This document shows positions 30,632-42,660 of a DNA stretch of 64,000 nucleotides, in pieces. Below the pieces are notes generated by a model that made no database searches, was not told the origin of the DNA, and saw only the letters and a list, made by a program, of their open reading frames with translations. The stretch comes from Gautieria morchelliformis (taxonomy: Eukaryota > Basidiomycota > Agaricomycetes > Gomphales > Gomphaceae), in the NCBI GenBank assembly GCA_015179125.1, contig WHVA01000211.1, positions 116,532 through 180,531 on the forward strand, in the 5' to 3' direction. Positions within the stretch are counted from its first letter, which is position 1. Each line of letters begins with the position of its first letter. Position numbers and translations under genes: made by a program.

Positions 30632-31314
30632 CTGAGCCCAAGCCACAGCTTTTGGGCCGAGCTGCCATGCAGAACACTAGACCAGACATGGAAGAAGATA
30701 TCATCCAGGTCGTGAGGTATATATACCTATTACTTAGGTTCGTGGCTGGTCTCTGTGGATCAGTATCATGGAGCCCCTGACATGCATGCGGACTAAGCCC
30801 ATGCCTGAACTGGGGCATCTCCCTCAGACATGGACAAGACGATGATCCTGGACCTATCTGTGATGAATTGTAAATTAGAGCTTTAAGTGGTCGAGTAGAC
30901 TGGCTTAAGGGAGTAGATTGTGCACCTAAGATGACGAGTTGGCAATCAATGTATATCGGGGATAAAATATACATGAATGGTTGCTTGGGTTTTAACTATT
31001 GTCCTACTCTATTCTTGTCTTTGGTCAGTACTTGCTGTGTTGATGTCCGGAAGGAATTGGGGTTAGTAACATGATACTGGTTCCTTTCATTCACCCTCCA
31101 GTTCATGGTATGTAGACTTATATATAAAATTAAATAAAAAAAACATCCCCTTGAAGGGAAATGCAAGAAGTGTGTGTCATTGTTTAGTGGGATCCAGAAT
31201 TGGTTGGGCATGCCATAGGCTCATCAGAAGTTGGTTGCCAGGTCTGCCAGACACTCAACTAATGCCCCAACTACTTGTTCAAAAGCAGCCGAGCCACGAC
31301 TCGTCCTCCTGGCT
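30632..31314. other. No gene seen
   Basis: Unassigned sequence between an LTR and the truncated end of the next element. Confidence 0.35.
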
Positions 31315-34300
31315 TCAATGAGCCAGGTTAGGCTTCGGTGCCTGGGTGATCCTGCTCACCCATGGCCCCTTGTCCTCGTTCGTCGGTCCGTCGTCGTCAA
31401 ACGAGACCTTGCCCATGGGGATCACTTCGTTCCCCTTGCGGATCGTCCCTGGGCTCGAGAAGTCCAGGGTTATGCCGAATCTCCTTAGGAACAGTGTCCC
31501 TAAGATAGCATCGTAATATTTGACGTTCGCTATGTCGAAATATTCGTCGTATGTCTCACGACCAACTTTGATGGTCATGTTCGTTCCATAGTTGATTGTG
31601 GAACGGCTGCCTATGCAGGCTAGCTGCAGCACGATTGGCTGCTCCAGGGAGAATGTTTTCATCCCTGTAGCTCACGTGAATTCGGGGGATAGCAGTACCC
31701 CTTCGCTGCCGCTATCTAGCAGGCAGTGGGCTTTTACGCCGTTTATTTCCCAGTACCCCGATAGGGTACGGTTCTCACTGCGCGGGCGCGTTGGCCGCGT
31801 CCTGTGCTTGCTTCGGTGGTGATACACCGGCTCGGCCGCCTTGTCTGGCATGACCGACGTGCGTGCCGCCATGACTTTTGTGGCGGTTTTGTCCTCCGGC
31901 GCGAATCTGATCACGCTGGACCTGTATGTGGTGTCTTCCACCTCCTCGTCCCAGTCATAGTATTGGGACGGCTCGGGGTCCCACTCTTCAGTGGGCGCGT
32001 CTCCGTTGTCCGGAGTGTCGTTGGGTTGGGGATCACCCTCCCCCTCTTCATTAATTTGATGGAGAGAATTTTGACCGAGATCCGTCTCCGGATCTTCGGT
32101 CTCCTCTTCGTGCCTCGCGGCCGCTGTCCTGATACTGGACTTAAGCCGGGGGCATTCCGCCCTCTTGTGGCCAGGTTGGCCACATTCGAAGCACGTGGTG
32201 CTGCTTTGGCCGCTGCTGGGCCGATCGTTAGGTCGGCCTGACGCCTTCGCCGGTGGGGCAGGTCGCGGGGATGACCCTGATCCTTGAGGCTGTTTAGCTT
32301 CAGGCAGGCATCCAGCTTGTGCTGGGTGTGGGGGCGGCAGCCGTTGTCCTGTTCCGCTTCTTGAGAACAGGCTGGGCCTGGTCAGGCCCGTTTGTGTCAA
32401 TGGCTTGCTCCCTGTGAGCCGGGCAGCACTTGCCGTTGCTGCTGCACTTTCTGCGCGGCGCATCCACATGTTGTATCGTGATGCCTCCTTGATCATCTGG
32501 GCCATCTCGAAGAGTTGCTCTATTGAGCTGCTCTCAGCATTATAGCCCTTTTTGAGGACTTCGTTGCGCAGCGTTTCGCGCAGCGCCAACACGAACCGTC
32601 TCCGGAACGTGTAATCGTCTGGCGGCTGACAGCTATCATACGTGCCATGTATTTCGTGAGCTCGTTCAGCATTTCCTGAACGGTTTTCATGCCCTGTATG
32701 ACCGCGTCGAATTTATTCGATGCGTGATGGTACGTCAGTGTGTGCAGGAACCTTTTTGAAGGCCTTGCATCACAGTTTCCAGTGTCCAGCTGCAGACCTG
32801 GCAATCGAAGCATTCTACGTTTCGAAGGAACCACTCCTGGGCTTCGCCCGTGAGGCGAGTGCCCACGTAGCCGACCTGCATGTCTATGCTGGTTGGCCCT
32901 AGGAGGCAATTCATTTTCAGCCATCGTAGGATGGCTGCCACAAATATTTCAAACTCTTCGAGGTCAGATCCCCCGGCATATGGCTTGGGGTGAGCCAATT
33001 TCACGCCGGCTTTCGCTAGCACAGACTTCTCCGGGTCTGTGTCCGCGGCATCTGCTAATGCCATGCAGATCATCCATGTGATCCTGTCGTACGGCTCCAT
33101 TGGTACGACGTCGGCCTGGTCAGGGATTCCCTGGCCTTCCGTTGGGGCCATGGATCACTTCCGTGGCTGTGACGCCATACGGGGCAGGCTGTTGTATGCC
33201 CTGACGGGCCCCGGGCCCGGATTGGGCTCGGGAGCATTTTGTGCTCTCGGTTCCAGGGGCGTTTTGTGCCTGGTGTCCCCGGTCAGTCCCGCGTTGCAGA
33301 TCTGCAGCCTGCTGTTGTAGGCTGCGCGTGCCTGCCGTGCGTCCTGTACGGCTCGCATGAGCTGCTTGTTGGGCAGCTGAGCGGTGTGGCTGTGGGCCAC
33401 TGTCTCTTCAGCGTTCTTCGCTAGTAGCTCGAGTGCCCGCATGTGGCGGCATGCAGCTGCGGCTTCTTTACGCTGCCAGTGTGCGACTTCGAGCTCTAAG
33501 CTCTCGGTCATCATTTCAGAGTCAGGCTCTGAGGCGACCTGTTCCCTAACGATCTGTTGGATCATCTTATGGCTGTCCATTGGGGCAGCCGGTTGCTCTT
33601 GAGGTTCGTTCCTGAAACTTACGTCCTGTTCGACCGGGACGGCTGGCGGGGCATTCGCTGCCACTCCTTTCGGCGCGGGTCTTCCGCGTTGTGACTGCGG
33701 AGCTTGGACGTGTTGTGTCACATTCCCCGCGTGGGCGGAGGGCTTTCTGGATGTCCTCCAGCGTGGCTGCGTCTTGCAGCCTGATCTCCTCCGCCTGGTG
33801 GAGTTCCTTGCTGATTGCTATTAGCGTGGCGGTGGCGTTGTCAAGCTGGGATGCCAGCTGATCGTGCTTGTGGCGTGTCAGCATGCTTCGGTGCAGCGCA
33901 GCCTGCACCTGTTTGTTCAGGGCCTCTGCCGTCTCGTGGTCGATGGCGTGAGCCCTCGAGCTCTTGTGACTGGAGCTCGAGTATTCCAAGCCCTGACCAC
34001 CGTCTAGGGCTCGTCTTTTTTGCCGTCGTCCCCCTTCAGGGATGATTGTCGCTGCTCTACTTCGTGAGCGCCGGTTCGAGTCATGGCTTTGTGCCCGCCT
34101 CGATGTTGTTGCTCTACCGTCTGATGACGGCGAGACTTCTCTGCCCTTTCCTTTGTCTCTGGGCAGAGAGGAATGGGGGGGCGGTGCCGGCTCATTGCCC
34201 GGCGTCGTCTCTTCCTCGGCCACGCTCGACGAGATGTGGTTGGGGTTTTCCTCATCCTCTACTGGGGGGACGAGGGCGGTGAGATCTACGATCTCTCCGT

Positions 34301-34418
34301 CTTCTATCGTCCTGGACTCTTGGTCCAGGGTAGCGTCAGCCGTCGTGTCGCTGGGCTGTGCCTGGGGTGTGGACCTTGAGCTCGTCGCTCGTGTCCGTCT
34401 TCGACTGCATGGAATCAT
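31315..34418 (-). pseudogene. Ty3/gypsy gag-protease block of another family, 3'-truncated
   Basis: The start is at ATG 34418. Order on the minus strand: basic and acidic low-complexity N-terminus; coiled coil (about 33,780-33,950, QVQAALHRSMLTRHKHDQLA); Gag core (33,155-32,735, YDRITWMICMALADAADTDP, LTGEAQEWFLRNVECFDCQV; then HASNKFDAVIQGMKTVQEML); CCHC zinc knuckle CFECGQPGHKRAEC (about 32,160-32,200); and an aspartic protease with LLDSGSEGVLLSPEF (about 31,680-31,725) then YDAILGTLFLRRFGITLDFS. The frame changes at about 33,720, 33,150, 32,750 and 31,670. It stops just after the protease, and no RT or integrase follows, so the element is truncated near 31,310. Long Gag with a coiled coil is usual for one group of mushroom gypsy elements. 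Confidence 0.8.
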
Positions 34419-34439
34419 TGCTTGCAGCCGACAGTAGAG

Positions 34440-35356
34440 GGTCTACTGGAGGGTCTCAATGATGTTTAGTCGTCGATGCAGCGATCTTTTTCAAGATTGC
34501 TTCGAATCCACTATCGGTTGGTCGCGTGGCGATCAACCCCAGGATAGTTCAAAAAGGTGTAAAGATGTCGATCTTAGGACCTTGTATCACAAGGGCACTG
34601 CAGAACTTAACCAATGAGTGGTATTCTGAATGCTATGTAGTGACAGGTAAGAGTAAGATGCGATGGGAACCGCTGGCCGGTTCCCACACATCAATAGTAT
34701 AAAGATGGGTGCGTGGGTGGTTGTGGGGGTGTTTGCGTTTTACATAATCCTGACTAAGACGCAAACAAACCACGCATCCAACTTTCTACTGACTCTTTAC
34801 TTTTCATGTATGTAACTATCTGTTTGCCCCAACGAGCTCACAGGACAAATGCTCCATATACACTCTTGCATCGTTCTTACTTGCGTCTCTCTTATTTTAA
34901 CACATGGTCATCATTAGTTGATCTACTGAAGGCAATGAAAGGTTGACTGCAAGTGACTGGAACACCAGAAAAATGACCTGGAGAGCAACAAGTCGACATA
35001 CCGTCTTTTGAACCCAAATGCAGCGTGCCCCTTCCAGAGCTCACCAACGCTGCCTCTGGAACGTGATCTCGCCATTGCCCCACCAGGAGTGCCGGAGGTA
35101 CGGCAGGACAGTCAGCACGATCATGCAAAGGGCGATGTTGGAGATGTGCATGCATGGTGCCCAGGGCGTGAGCAGGCACATCTTGTACCTGCACGCAGCA
35201 TGCTGGTAAGAGAGGAGAGCCCAAGACTGCAACCGAATCGGCGGGTCGAAAAGGCCCCCAGGAGATGGGGCTCCTCGATGCGCACGCGGCGGGGCATGTG
35301 ACAAAGGGCCACGTCATGAGTCACGGTGAAATGACACACAGTCACACTCACTCAGA
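34440..35356. other. No gene assigned; possible LTR and 5' part of the KDZ gene
   Basis: Open frames occur on both strands around 34,890-35,350, but none carries a domain I can name. The N-terminal part of the KDZ protein downstream is expected here and is not recognisable. Confidence 0.35.
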
Positions 35357-37726
35357 ATGCTCATGCGCGTGCGAGACGTCTTGCTCATGCTGAACAACTA
35401 TGTGCTGGGAGTGTTGGGTCTAGAGCGGGTGGCAGTGACCTTGGGAACTATGGTGGCCATGCATCCAGTCGTGGCTCTGGCAGCCAATCAACACAGATTT
35501 CACATGGGGGAGTCAGCATGGTCTTCTGAGATCAGGGAGGTCATCCAGGCATCTCTGACCCAGGAGTTGGATGGGGATGGTGAGGTAGAGGCCCCTCCTG
35601 AGGCTTTAGGTAATAGGCTGGCCCAGGACCTCCCAAATCCTTTCAATTTATTGCTGCCCAGGGAGCCAGGGCCACAGGGAGACTGGGCGCCATCTAGCTT
35701 GATATGGGAGCTGCCCACCACATTGTGCATCCAGTATCGGGACTGCCCCTTTTGTCTCCCTCACTGGCCACTTTTTAAGCTAGACCCAATAGTCAAGGTC
35801 AGCCTGATCACTCGCAGATTTGAACTGAAGCTGGCGTTCTTGGTGACCACTCAATGTGCTATGTGCACTGTGCATCTTTTTCCCAATCACATCATGAGGC
35901 GCAATGAGGCACATGGACAGTTTCAGGTGCTGGAATGTGAAACTGAGTACTTGCATGTCTCACGCAAGGGGGTGTGGGTGCACTGTACACTTGCTCACCT
36001 GCAGGAGATGGCCATGATGCAGTTCCACACGTCATGGTTGGGTTTCTGTGGATTTGTGAACCATGTGATTGGCAGAGGTGAGTCTAGTGTGCACAGGCCT
36101 TGGATCACATGTGATGAACGATGTGTGGCAGGTGAGGAAATGCAAAAGATGTATGTTGAGCACTTTGCATGCCGGCTGCTCATGACCCACAGCATGTGGG
36201 CTACTTTCCAGCATGAGGTGTAATTGAGACCCGAAGAGCTCATTGTGCACATCCTGGAACATCTCAGGTCGTGCAACCAGGGGTTAGTGGGGGCACCAAG
36301 GAGCATACATGTCAAGAATGCACACACCGCAAAACATATTTCAGTGACTTTGAGGACCCGGACGCACTTGCAGCGGCAGGAGTGGCATCCATGGCTGACG
36401 ATCATGATGGGGCCCTTCCAGCGGTATGTCCTCTGCACACTCCATGGCCTTTTGGTGTGACTGGTGAGGGGATTCTGCAGAATGCAAGAGCGAGCGCAGA
36501 TGACATGCCAGAGGAGGGCATACATCTGAGCCGGACTAGGTTGCCTGTGCAGGCGGACCCAGGGCCCGGAGCCACCTGCGGTTGGGTGCACATGGCTGTA
36601 ATGGACAGCAAGACTATGGTCCACCGGGTGAGTGCTGTCAGCCATTGGTGTGCGGTGATGCTTACATCCTGCTTGTCCCCGACGAACCTGAACGGTATAG
36701 ATCTGCACTGTTAAGGATTGCCAGGGTGCCCTTGTGAACTATCGGCATGGACGATTCTGTGAGGCCCACATCACCCTTGCGAGGATATGTGGTGTGGATG
36801 GATGTGAGGTAGCATGTGTGCACAAGGAAGCCATGACATGTGACAATGCCGCCCACATTCGCGTTTATCATCGATGGTGTGGCCAGTTCTCCCGGGAGTC
36901 TTTCCTGGGAGTGCACCGAGGGTTGCACACCCACCAGTTTCCGCCCCCGGGCCCAGGGCCTATGGGCCCACAAAGTGGCACACAGGCAGACAAGGGTCTG
37001 CCTCGTGAGGGTGCACCGGCCCCGGGGCAGGTGCAGCCTCAAGGGGTGGAAGTGCCGCCTGGCGACCCAGTGGCCAACCTGGATTTGGGCCATACATTCC
37101 AGGCACGACACATTTATTGCCTGCAGACACTCCAATGGGCTTGTGGTGTGCCCATAGGATTTGGCAAATGCTGTGGGAGTGAGAGTACCCCTCAGGTGCA
37201 CAATTGACCCCTGGTCGCACACCATGGCACTATGGAGCTGACAACCGTCCGTGCCTTGCAGGTGCACAGTTTCATTTCAGCGATGTTCCCTATCCCATCC
37301 AGCCACCCAGCTTTCATGTGTTATGATAATGCATGCAGTCTGTTGCGTCACATGGCACGGCAGAACATTGATGAACCCTGGCTGGACAGCATATATTTTA
37401 TAGTTGATGCATGGCACTACATCAACCACCAGCCGGCCAACTTGCTGTGTTGGACATGCTGCAATCCAAGCCCACGTAATGGTCCCCAGCCATACCTCCT
37501 TTTTCAGACGACTGATCCAACCACTGGACACACCCAGATGGCGCGGGCATTTAATGCAGAGGCTGCAGAGCAGCTCAATGGTTGGTTGGATGGTTTTGAG
37601 GCACAGCTGAGACAAATGAGTGACTTTAACTATGGTTTTACTGTACAGGTGGCATTGATGTTGTACAAGGAGAAGAGGGGACGGCAAATGGCCTCCAAGG
37701 GCCTCACATTGCTGGACGAACCGTGA
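35357..37726 (+). pseudogene. KDZ transposase with CxC cysteine clusters, interrupted
   Basis: KDZ (Kyakuja-Dileera-Zisupton) transposases are cut-and-paste DNA transposases; in mushrooms they carry CxC5/CxC6 zinc-like clusters. Visible parts: a CxC5-like cluster (CIQYRDCPFC about 35,729; HLFPNHIMRRNEAHGQFQVL about 35,871), then EHTCQECTHRKTYFSDFED (about 36,300); an intron at 36628-36700; a CxC6-like cluster (ICTVKDCQGALVNYRHGRFC, CGVDGCEVACVHKEAMTC, 36,701-36,840); an intron at 37196-37261; and a catalytic-region C-terminus (FMCYDNACSLLRHMARQN, FIVDAWHYINH, AFNAEAAEQLNGWLDGFEAQ). An in-frame TAA at 36221-36223 and a frameshift near 36,290 break it. The start is uncertain; the N-terminus is lost or undetected. 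I did not find terminal inverted repeats. Confidence 0.85.
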
Positions 37727-37887
37727 GCAAGAGGGATGAGGGGGCATGCTGAATGGATGTTTGGGCGTGAGGACATGGGGGATGCAATAGATCCCACTTC
37801 ACACTGAATAGATACCTGCCTTTATGATTAAAGTGCATGCCTGAGTGGGGTTTATACAAGTAGCTAGAGCCTCATATCAAGAGCTGG
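37727..37887. other. Short 3' flank of the KDZ gene
   Basis: No feature recognised between the stop at 37726 and the LTR. Confidence 0.4.
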
Positions 37888-38382
37888 ACATAAGCATATG
37901 GTCTTGCTGTGCTCCAAGTCGAGTCTGAAGTGTCTGTGTAATAGAGTCGAATGGAGAAAAGATATAACAAGGGGTGGGACTATTGGGCATATCGGAATGT
38001 TGGAAAGGAAGTGGAACTGAGTATCGGAATTTGGAATAGCATCATCGTAACAGATACAAGCAGAAGTAGGAAATGGAGCAAGTATCCAATACCCTCATGT
38101 ACACTAATTCCTCAGATCAGATATCAACTTGGTATCTGTTCTCCTCTGTTTGATGGCTATTCCTGGACCTCAGGTTGGAGCTGAACCTGATTACCGAAAT
38201 TAGGGCGGCCGACTGCGTGGGCGCAACCTACCAAGTTGAAGTTAAGCCCTCTGTCTCGACCCTTGGCTTGTGCCCAGTATTGTCATTGGTGAACATGTAT
38301 TGATCTCCTGCGGTTATGATGAATTTCTGGTTTATCTGAGGTCTTGGCCAACCCTACAGGAAGTATCATATAAACCAACAGC
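37888..38382 (+). mobile_element. LTR fragment (family R2)
   Basis: CATATGGTCTTGCTGTGCT, then TAATAGAGTC...AAAGATATAACAAGGGG, aligns with 63765-63960. It carries a GCGCAACCTACCAAGTTGAAG segment (38221-38241), the motif seen in R1 and R3 LTRs. The ends are approximate and no target duplication is seen. Confidence 0.6.
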
Positions 38383-38534
38383 CCCCTCAGCATCAGTGAA
38401 CATGTATTGATCTGCCCATGTCATGACGATTTTCTATTACTCTTCTATTAAGCATACGACGTGTGAAAGTTTGTGCTCCTTTGCCCCTGTTTGTCTGGGC
38501 TTTCTCTGTTTTTTTTTGGGAGCATCGGCTCCAT

Positions 38535-38745
38535 TTGTCTCACTCTTCGTTCTTCTTTTTTGTCATTAAACCTTTTTGAGCTACAGGTCCATTTGTCTCA
38601 CTGTCGCTTCATCATTTTTGCCGTGAAACCTTTCCGCGCATCGTCACCGTTTGTCTCACCGTAGCTTCTTCATTTCAGCCGAGCTCTTGGTTCATCGTTA
38701 TTGCCAACGTTGACTCATGACCAGCCTTCACCGTTTGTCTCTCTC
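38535..38745 (+). repeat. Degenerate tandem repeat of about 58-60 bp
   Basis: Three to four units starting CCATTTGTCTCACT, CCATTTGTCTCACTGTCG, CCGTTTGTCTCACCGTAG and CCGTTTGTCTCTC, each followed by a TTCATCATTTTT-like part. They precede a possible host exon. Confidence 0.6.
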
Positions 38746-39332
38746 TCACGTGACCCAGGAAGAGGGAGGTAAGCGGTCGACTAACCATGTCAAGCTCTTT
38801 ACATCACTCTATTTTCCAATATAGGAAGGATATTGACTGCTCTGAGTGGCTACTCATTGTGGTATCTTCTTTGTGTTTCTCCTTTCGCCTCTCGCAGCAG
38901 TCACGTACAGATGACGTCGCCAGTCAGTGTCTATGGTAAGGGGGCGGTTGCATTTGTGCGAGTGGGTTCATAACCATTCCCCAGTTATCTCCCCCCGTTT
39001 AATGCACTCCCTTCTTTACTACAGATTTATTCTCAGTCAGGGACTTTAATTGCGGTCAGTTCACAAGAGGGTCTCGTTCGTGTAGACCCAAATCCGTGCA
39101 GCGCAAGCAGGAAGAGGTAGCTAACTCTAAATTGTGTCGATTTATTCCAGGTCAGACGTAGTGAGTAGTGTTTATATTTTTGCTTGCAGCGACCACTTAA
39201 CACTGCTGCTAGCGTGGTATACCTCGCCATAATTCATGCTGCTCAACGCTCATTTACCCTTTCAGTCCAGGAAGCTAAAACGTTTCGTTCGTTTGTACAA
39301 ATTTCAGCTCCAAGACACGCAAGCTGCGTCGC

Positions 39333-39566
39333 TTGGGAGTGATCGATAAATCAGTTCACGTCGACCCTGTGATTCTGGATGTACCGTTGGAAGACTTTTG
39401 GATCGACAGCTTCGAACGTGAGCTTTGTGAGTGGAAGGCACCAAATAATACGACAGTGGAGATCTTTGAAGACCAATGTCAGAATGTGCAGGGGTTGTCC
39501 TTACGAACCGGTGCACTGGATCTAGACATATGTGTCGTCCAGTATACGAAAAATAAGAGAGAATAA
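39333..39566 (+). other. Possible last exon of an unknown host gene
   Basis: An AG acceptor at about 39307 leads into a frame that gives LRRLGVIDKSVHVDPVILDV and DFWIDSFERELCEWKAPNNT, ending at TAA 39566. The charged, non-repetitive composition looks like coding sequence. Several candidate introns precede it (for example near 38,995 and 39,150). I do not recognise the family. Confidence 0.35.
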
Positions 39567-40072
39567 ATAATCATTAGGAGAACGGTTTATATGAGTCCTC
39601 GGTCCAGGTCAGACATAAAATCCACAAGACAAAAACAGAAAACGAGGGCGGAGGGGAAGCATAGACATCCGCTGTCATGATGAAGTTTATATTTTTTTTT
39701 CCAGCGCCACTATTGTATCGTCGTGTAATAACTACCTGCGAGTCGACCCATCAGAGTCAACATGGGTATCTTCTGTACGAACATAACGGCTTCTCCCATT
39801 TTAGAGCCTCCGTGTCGGAACCGGCCCAACACAGCCAAGTCGAACAGACGCGGTGTGCTATAGAGAGGCTGCACATGATACACAGCTGCCATGTAGCAGA
39901 CCGCGACTATTTGACTTGGCCGCGTCGGGACGGTTCAGAGGTAGTGAAAAAGGCTTGGTGCAAATCGTGGGAGGACCGCGGGAGGTCCACCACCTTTTTC
40001 ATCCTTCGGGATGACGTAATTTTTGCTGCCGGTGCCCTTCCCCTGTGTGCGCCTACCCGCCCTCCTCTTTCA
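39567..40072. other. No gene seen
   Basis: An open frame at 39677-40267 on the plus strand overlaps the better-supported minus-strand exon and has no recognised domain. Confidence 0.35.
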
Positions 40073-40441
40073 TCAGCCTCCTGTGCCCCTCCTCTTTCCC
40101 AAGAGTACACTACTCAACGCTTGAATGATGCGCTCATTGGACTCGAGAAGAGTTCCAATAAGCTCTTCGTCTTCTACAAGGTAAGGAATGCGATAAATCT
40201 CAGTGGGGAAAACACTCACATGAATATATCGAACTACCTGTGTTCTTACAGTTTTAGCTGCTGCTAAGCACTCCTTGACCTGTGAGGCTTCCATGACCAT
40301 CCAGGTGAGTCCGGCCAGGGCGAGGGTAGCTGACGGGGACTGGCAGAGTACGAACGTTACCAATAAACGGCAATGACCGCATACAACAGGACGTGTCAAC
40401 ATGCACAGCATGACTTGAAGAACGGTGAACACGAAGAACAC
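40073..40441 (-). pseudogene. GAT-domain exon(s) of an Lsb5/GGA-like trafficking protein
   Basis: The minus strand reads ASQVKECLAAAKTVRTQVVR and, after what looks like an intron (GTGAGT at about 40211 to TAG at about 40166), EDEELIGTLLESNERIIQAL. The combination of a Q/V-rich helix and a DEELIGTLLESNxRI helix is the signature I know for the GAT domain of fungal Lsb5-type VHS-GAT proteins, which act in endocytosis and actin regulation. The splice sites do not restore the frame cleanly and no VHS domain is nearby, so this is a fragment. Confidence 0.55.
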
Positions 40442-40639
40442 GACTATCTAACAGATTCTAGACTATCCGTCAACACATGACATGTGCATGAAAGCTGAAT
40501 TATAATGCCTACGAAACTGTGAACAGCATCACCGAAAGTTTGGGTGTATTTGTGGACGAGGTTACTAGGTGCATACAGTTTGCTGCGGTGTGTCTAAGGG
40601 AGACCCTAATGTTTGGAATGTCTTAAAGGGTGGCACGAT

Positions 40640-40745
40640 GTACGGTCCACGCGAAGACCTGGAGGAGGCAATTTCATTGGATCGAGAAGCTCTCCAGCTG
40701 CGACCTGCACTGCATCCTGAACGATCCTCCTCCCTCAACCACATC
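40640..40745 (+). pseudogene. TPR repeat fragment of a basidiomycete TPR/CHAT-type protein
   Basis: GPREDLEEAISLDREALQLR followed by PALHPERSSSLN matches the 42-residue tetratricopeptide unit (EDLEEAIxLxREALxLxPxxHPxRSSSLN) that is repeated many times in large mushroom TPR proteins. Just one unit is present. Confidence 0.6.
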
Positions 40746-40871
40746 GCAATTGCGCATGTCATGTTCATCAGTTGCATGGGGGCTGTGATCATGATATTCC
40801 TCGGCAACACACTCGCTACTGCAATGCAGCTACTCTGTTTCGCAACATGGCCGCGTGATGCAGCTAATACA

Positions 40872-41985
40872 GTCCCCATCGCTTCTCTTCTCTATGTCTC
40901 CATCCCTGGATGCAGTACCCGGGCTTTTATCTCTGCTCCTTTCATCCTTTGACATTCTATTATGTCCTCCAATGCACGCACCCGCTCCACATCACCCTCC
41001 GCCCCCGTCAAACGTGCCCCGTCTCCTCCTCACCACCCACGCACACCCGCCGCACCAAGCTGCGCGCTCCCATCCCCGCTCAGCTGCGCATCCCCCACAC
41101 CCTCGCCGACCTCTGCTGCGCGTACGTCTGTCTTCGATTTGGCCCTTACCCTGGGGCCGCATGTCGTGGACTGGATGGTCGAGGGGAACGTCGAGGCTGC
41201 GCACCGCATATCCGGAGAGGTACGCACCCAGCGCACCCAGTGCACCCAGCGCAACTCACCCCTCCCCTCACCCGCTCATGCATGTTTGCCCCTACAGTCC
41301 CCCCGCGAGCATGCCCACACTGGCCTCCGTCCATGACGGACGCGACACGGTGGGCCATTGTAGATGCTGCGCAATGCCACGCGCAGTTGTTGGCGTTGAT
41401 GTGTGTCTGGGCTTGGCCTGTCACTGGTTGAGTAAAGTACGTTTACCGTACGTCCGACGTTACTGAACACTGTTCAAAGGGGGAAACTTGAGCTTCTCTT
41501 CTGTATGCCTCCATCCCTGGCTGCAGTACCCGATCATACGGTCCCCATCGCTCCTCATCTCTATGCCTCGATCCCTGGATGCAGTACCCGATCTCCGCTC
41601 CTTTCATCCTTTGACATTCTATTATCTCCTCCAACGCACGCACCCGCTCCACGTCACCCTCCGCCCCCCATCAAATGCGCCCCATCTCTTCCTTGCCACC
41701 CGCGCACACTCGCCGCAGCAAGCCGCGCGCTCCCATCTTCGCCCAGCTGCGCATCCCCCACACCCTCGCCGACCTCCACCGTGCGTACGTCCGTCCTCGA
41801 TTTGGCCCTCACCCTGGGGCCGCTCGTCGTGGACTGGATGGTGGAGGGGAACGTCGAGGCTGCGCACCGCATATCCGGAGAGGTACGCACCCAGCACACC
41901 CTGCGCAACTCACCCCTCGCCTCACCTGCTCACGCATGTCTGCCCCTACTGTCCCCCGCGAGCACGTCCACACTTGCTTCCGTAT
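40872..41985 (+). repeat. Tandem duplication of about 450 bp
   Basis: 40872-41333 and 41540-41985 align with a constant offset near 669 bp. The first about 50 bp are present a third time at 41492-41535. The second copy has lost the start codon of the exon in the first (ATG to ATC) and carries a one-base insertion in a C run. Confidence 0.82.
40962..41336 (+). CDS. Hypothetical Ser/Pro-rich exon, copy 1 of the duplication
   Basis: From ATG 40962: Ser/Pro/Thr/Ala-rich for about 55 residues, then SVFDLALTLGPHVVDWMVEG and NVEAAHRISGE, followed at 41221 by a likely splice donor (GTACGC) and an acceptor near 41297. The conserved block after the low-complexity leader is kept in copy 2 (SVLDLALTLGPLVVDWMVEG), so it was under some constraint. 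Family unknown. It may be the 5' exon of the membrane protein that follows copy 2, separated from it by the duplication. Confidence 0.35.
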   Translation: MSSNARTRSTSPSAPVKRAPSPPHHPRTPAAPSCALPSPLSCASPTPSPTSAARTSVFDLALTLGPHVVDWMVEGNVEAAHRISGEVRTQRTQCTQRNSPLPSPAHACLPLQSPREHAHTGLRP

Positions 41986-42274
41986 TATCGCCAGGCGGGT
42001 TTTCCAGCGCTGGCACCCATATGCGTGGGGTGCGTTCTCTCTGTCACACACCGTCCTATACTTACCCTACGCTGCAGAGGTGATCGTCTCGGTTATGGCC
42101 ATTTGGGGGGTGGGGGCTGTGATCAATAATGCGGAGTATGGAGCAGATTCTAAGACGCGCTTTTTTAACTTGGCTGTCTCTGCCTATGTTCGAGATGGCA
42201 CAAAGTCGTTCATGTTGGGGTTCGTGTCTTATCTGTTTTTTTTTTTTGTGCTGTCAGTGTTCACTTTTGGGTGA
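41940..42274 (+). CDS. Hypothetical membrane-protein exon
   Basis: The frame ending at TGA 42274 has two hydrophobic segments (TVLYLPYAAEVIVSVMAIWG and FMLGFVSYLFFFFVLSVFTF) separated by a charged loop. It follows copy 2 of the duplicated exon. A further open frame at 42271-42660 is Gly/Arg/Ser-rich and could be its cytoplasmic tail if spliced. Family unknown. Confidence 0.35.
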
Positions 42275-42660
42275 CCAGTTGTATTTATGATGGCAACTCC
42301 GTTCGTTGGAGTCGCACCCCCGCTCCTAACATAAACACTGTGATTTATGTGTATGGGTTGCTGAAGGATGTTAATGAGCAGGGGAACCTGTCCATTGTTG
42401 TGGATCATGTTGCTTTGAGCCTTGGGTCTGGAACAATTGCTGGGAGGGGGGGAGGTGGTCCAGACAGGGGTGATAAAGGCAGTCGCCGTCGCAGGAAATT
42501 CGCAGCTGCAGCTGTTGATGAATATAGGGCAGATGATGTCAATCAGAGGGATGACACCAGCCTGCCTGCCACGTACAGCCCCTCAAAGGAAACTATGGCA
42601 TCTGTGGCTGATGATTCCTCCAATTTGACGACTAGGAGTGGTAACCGTCGTGCGACGTAG

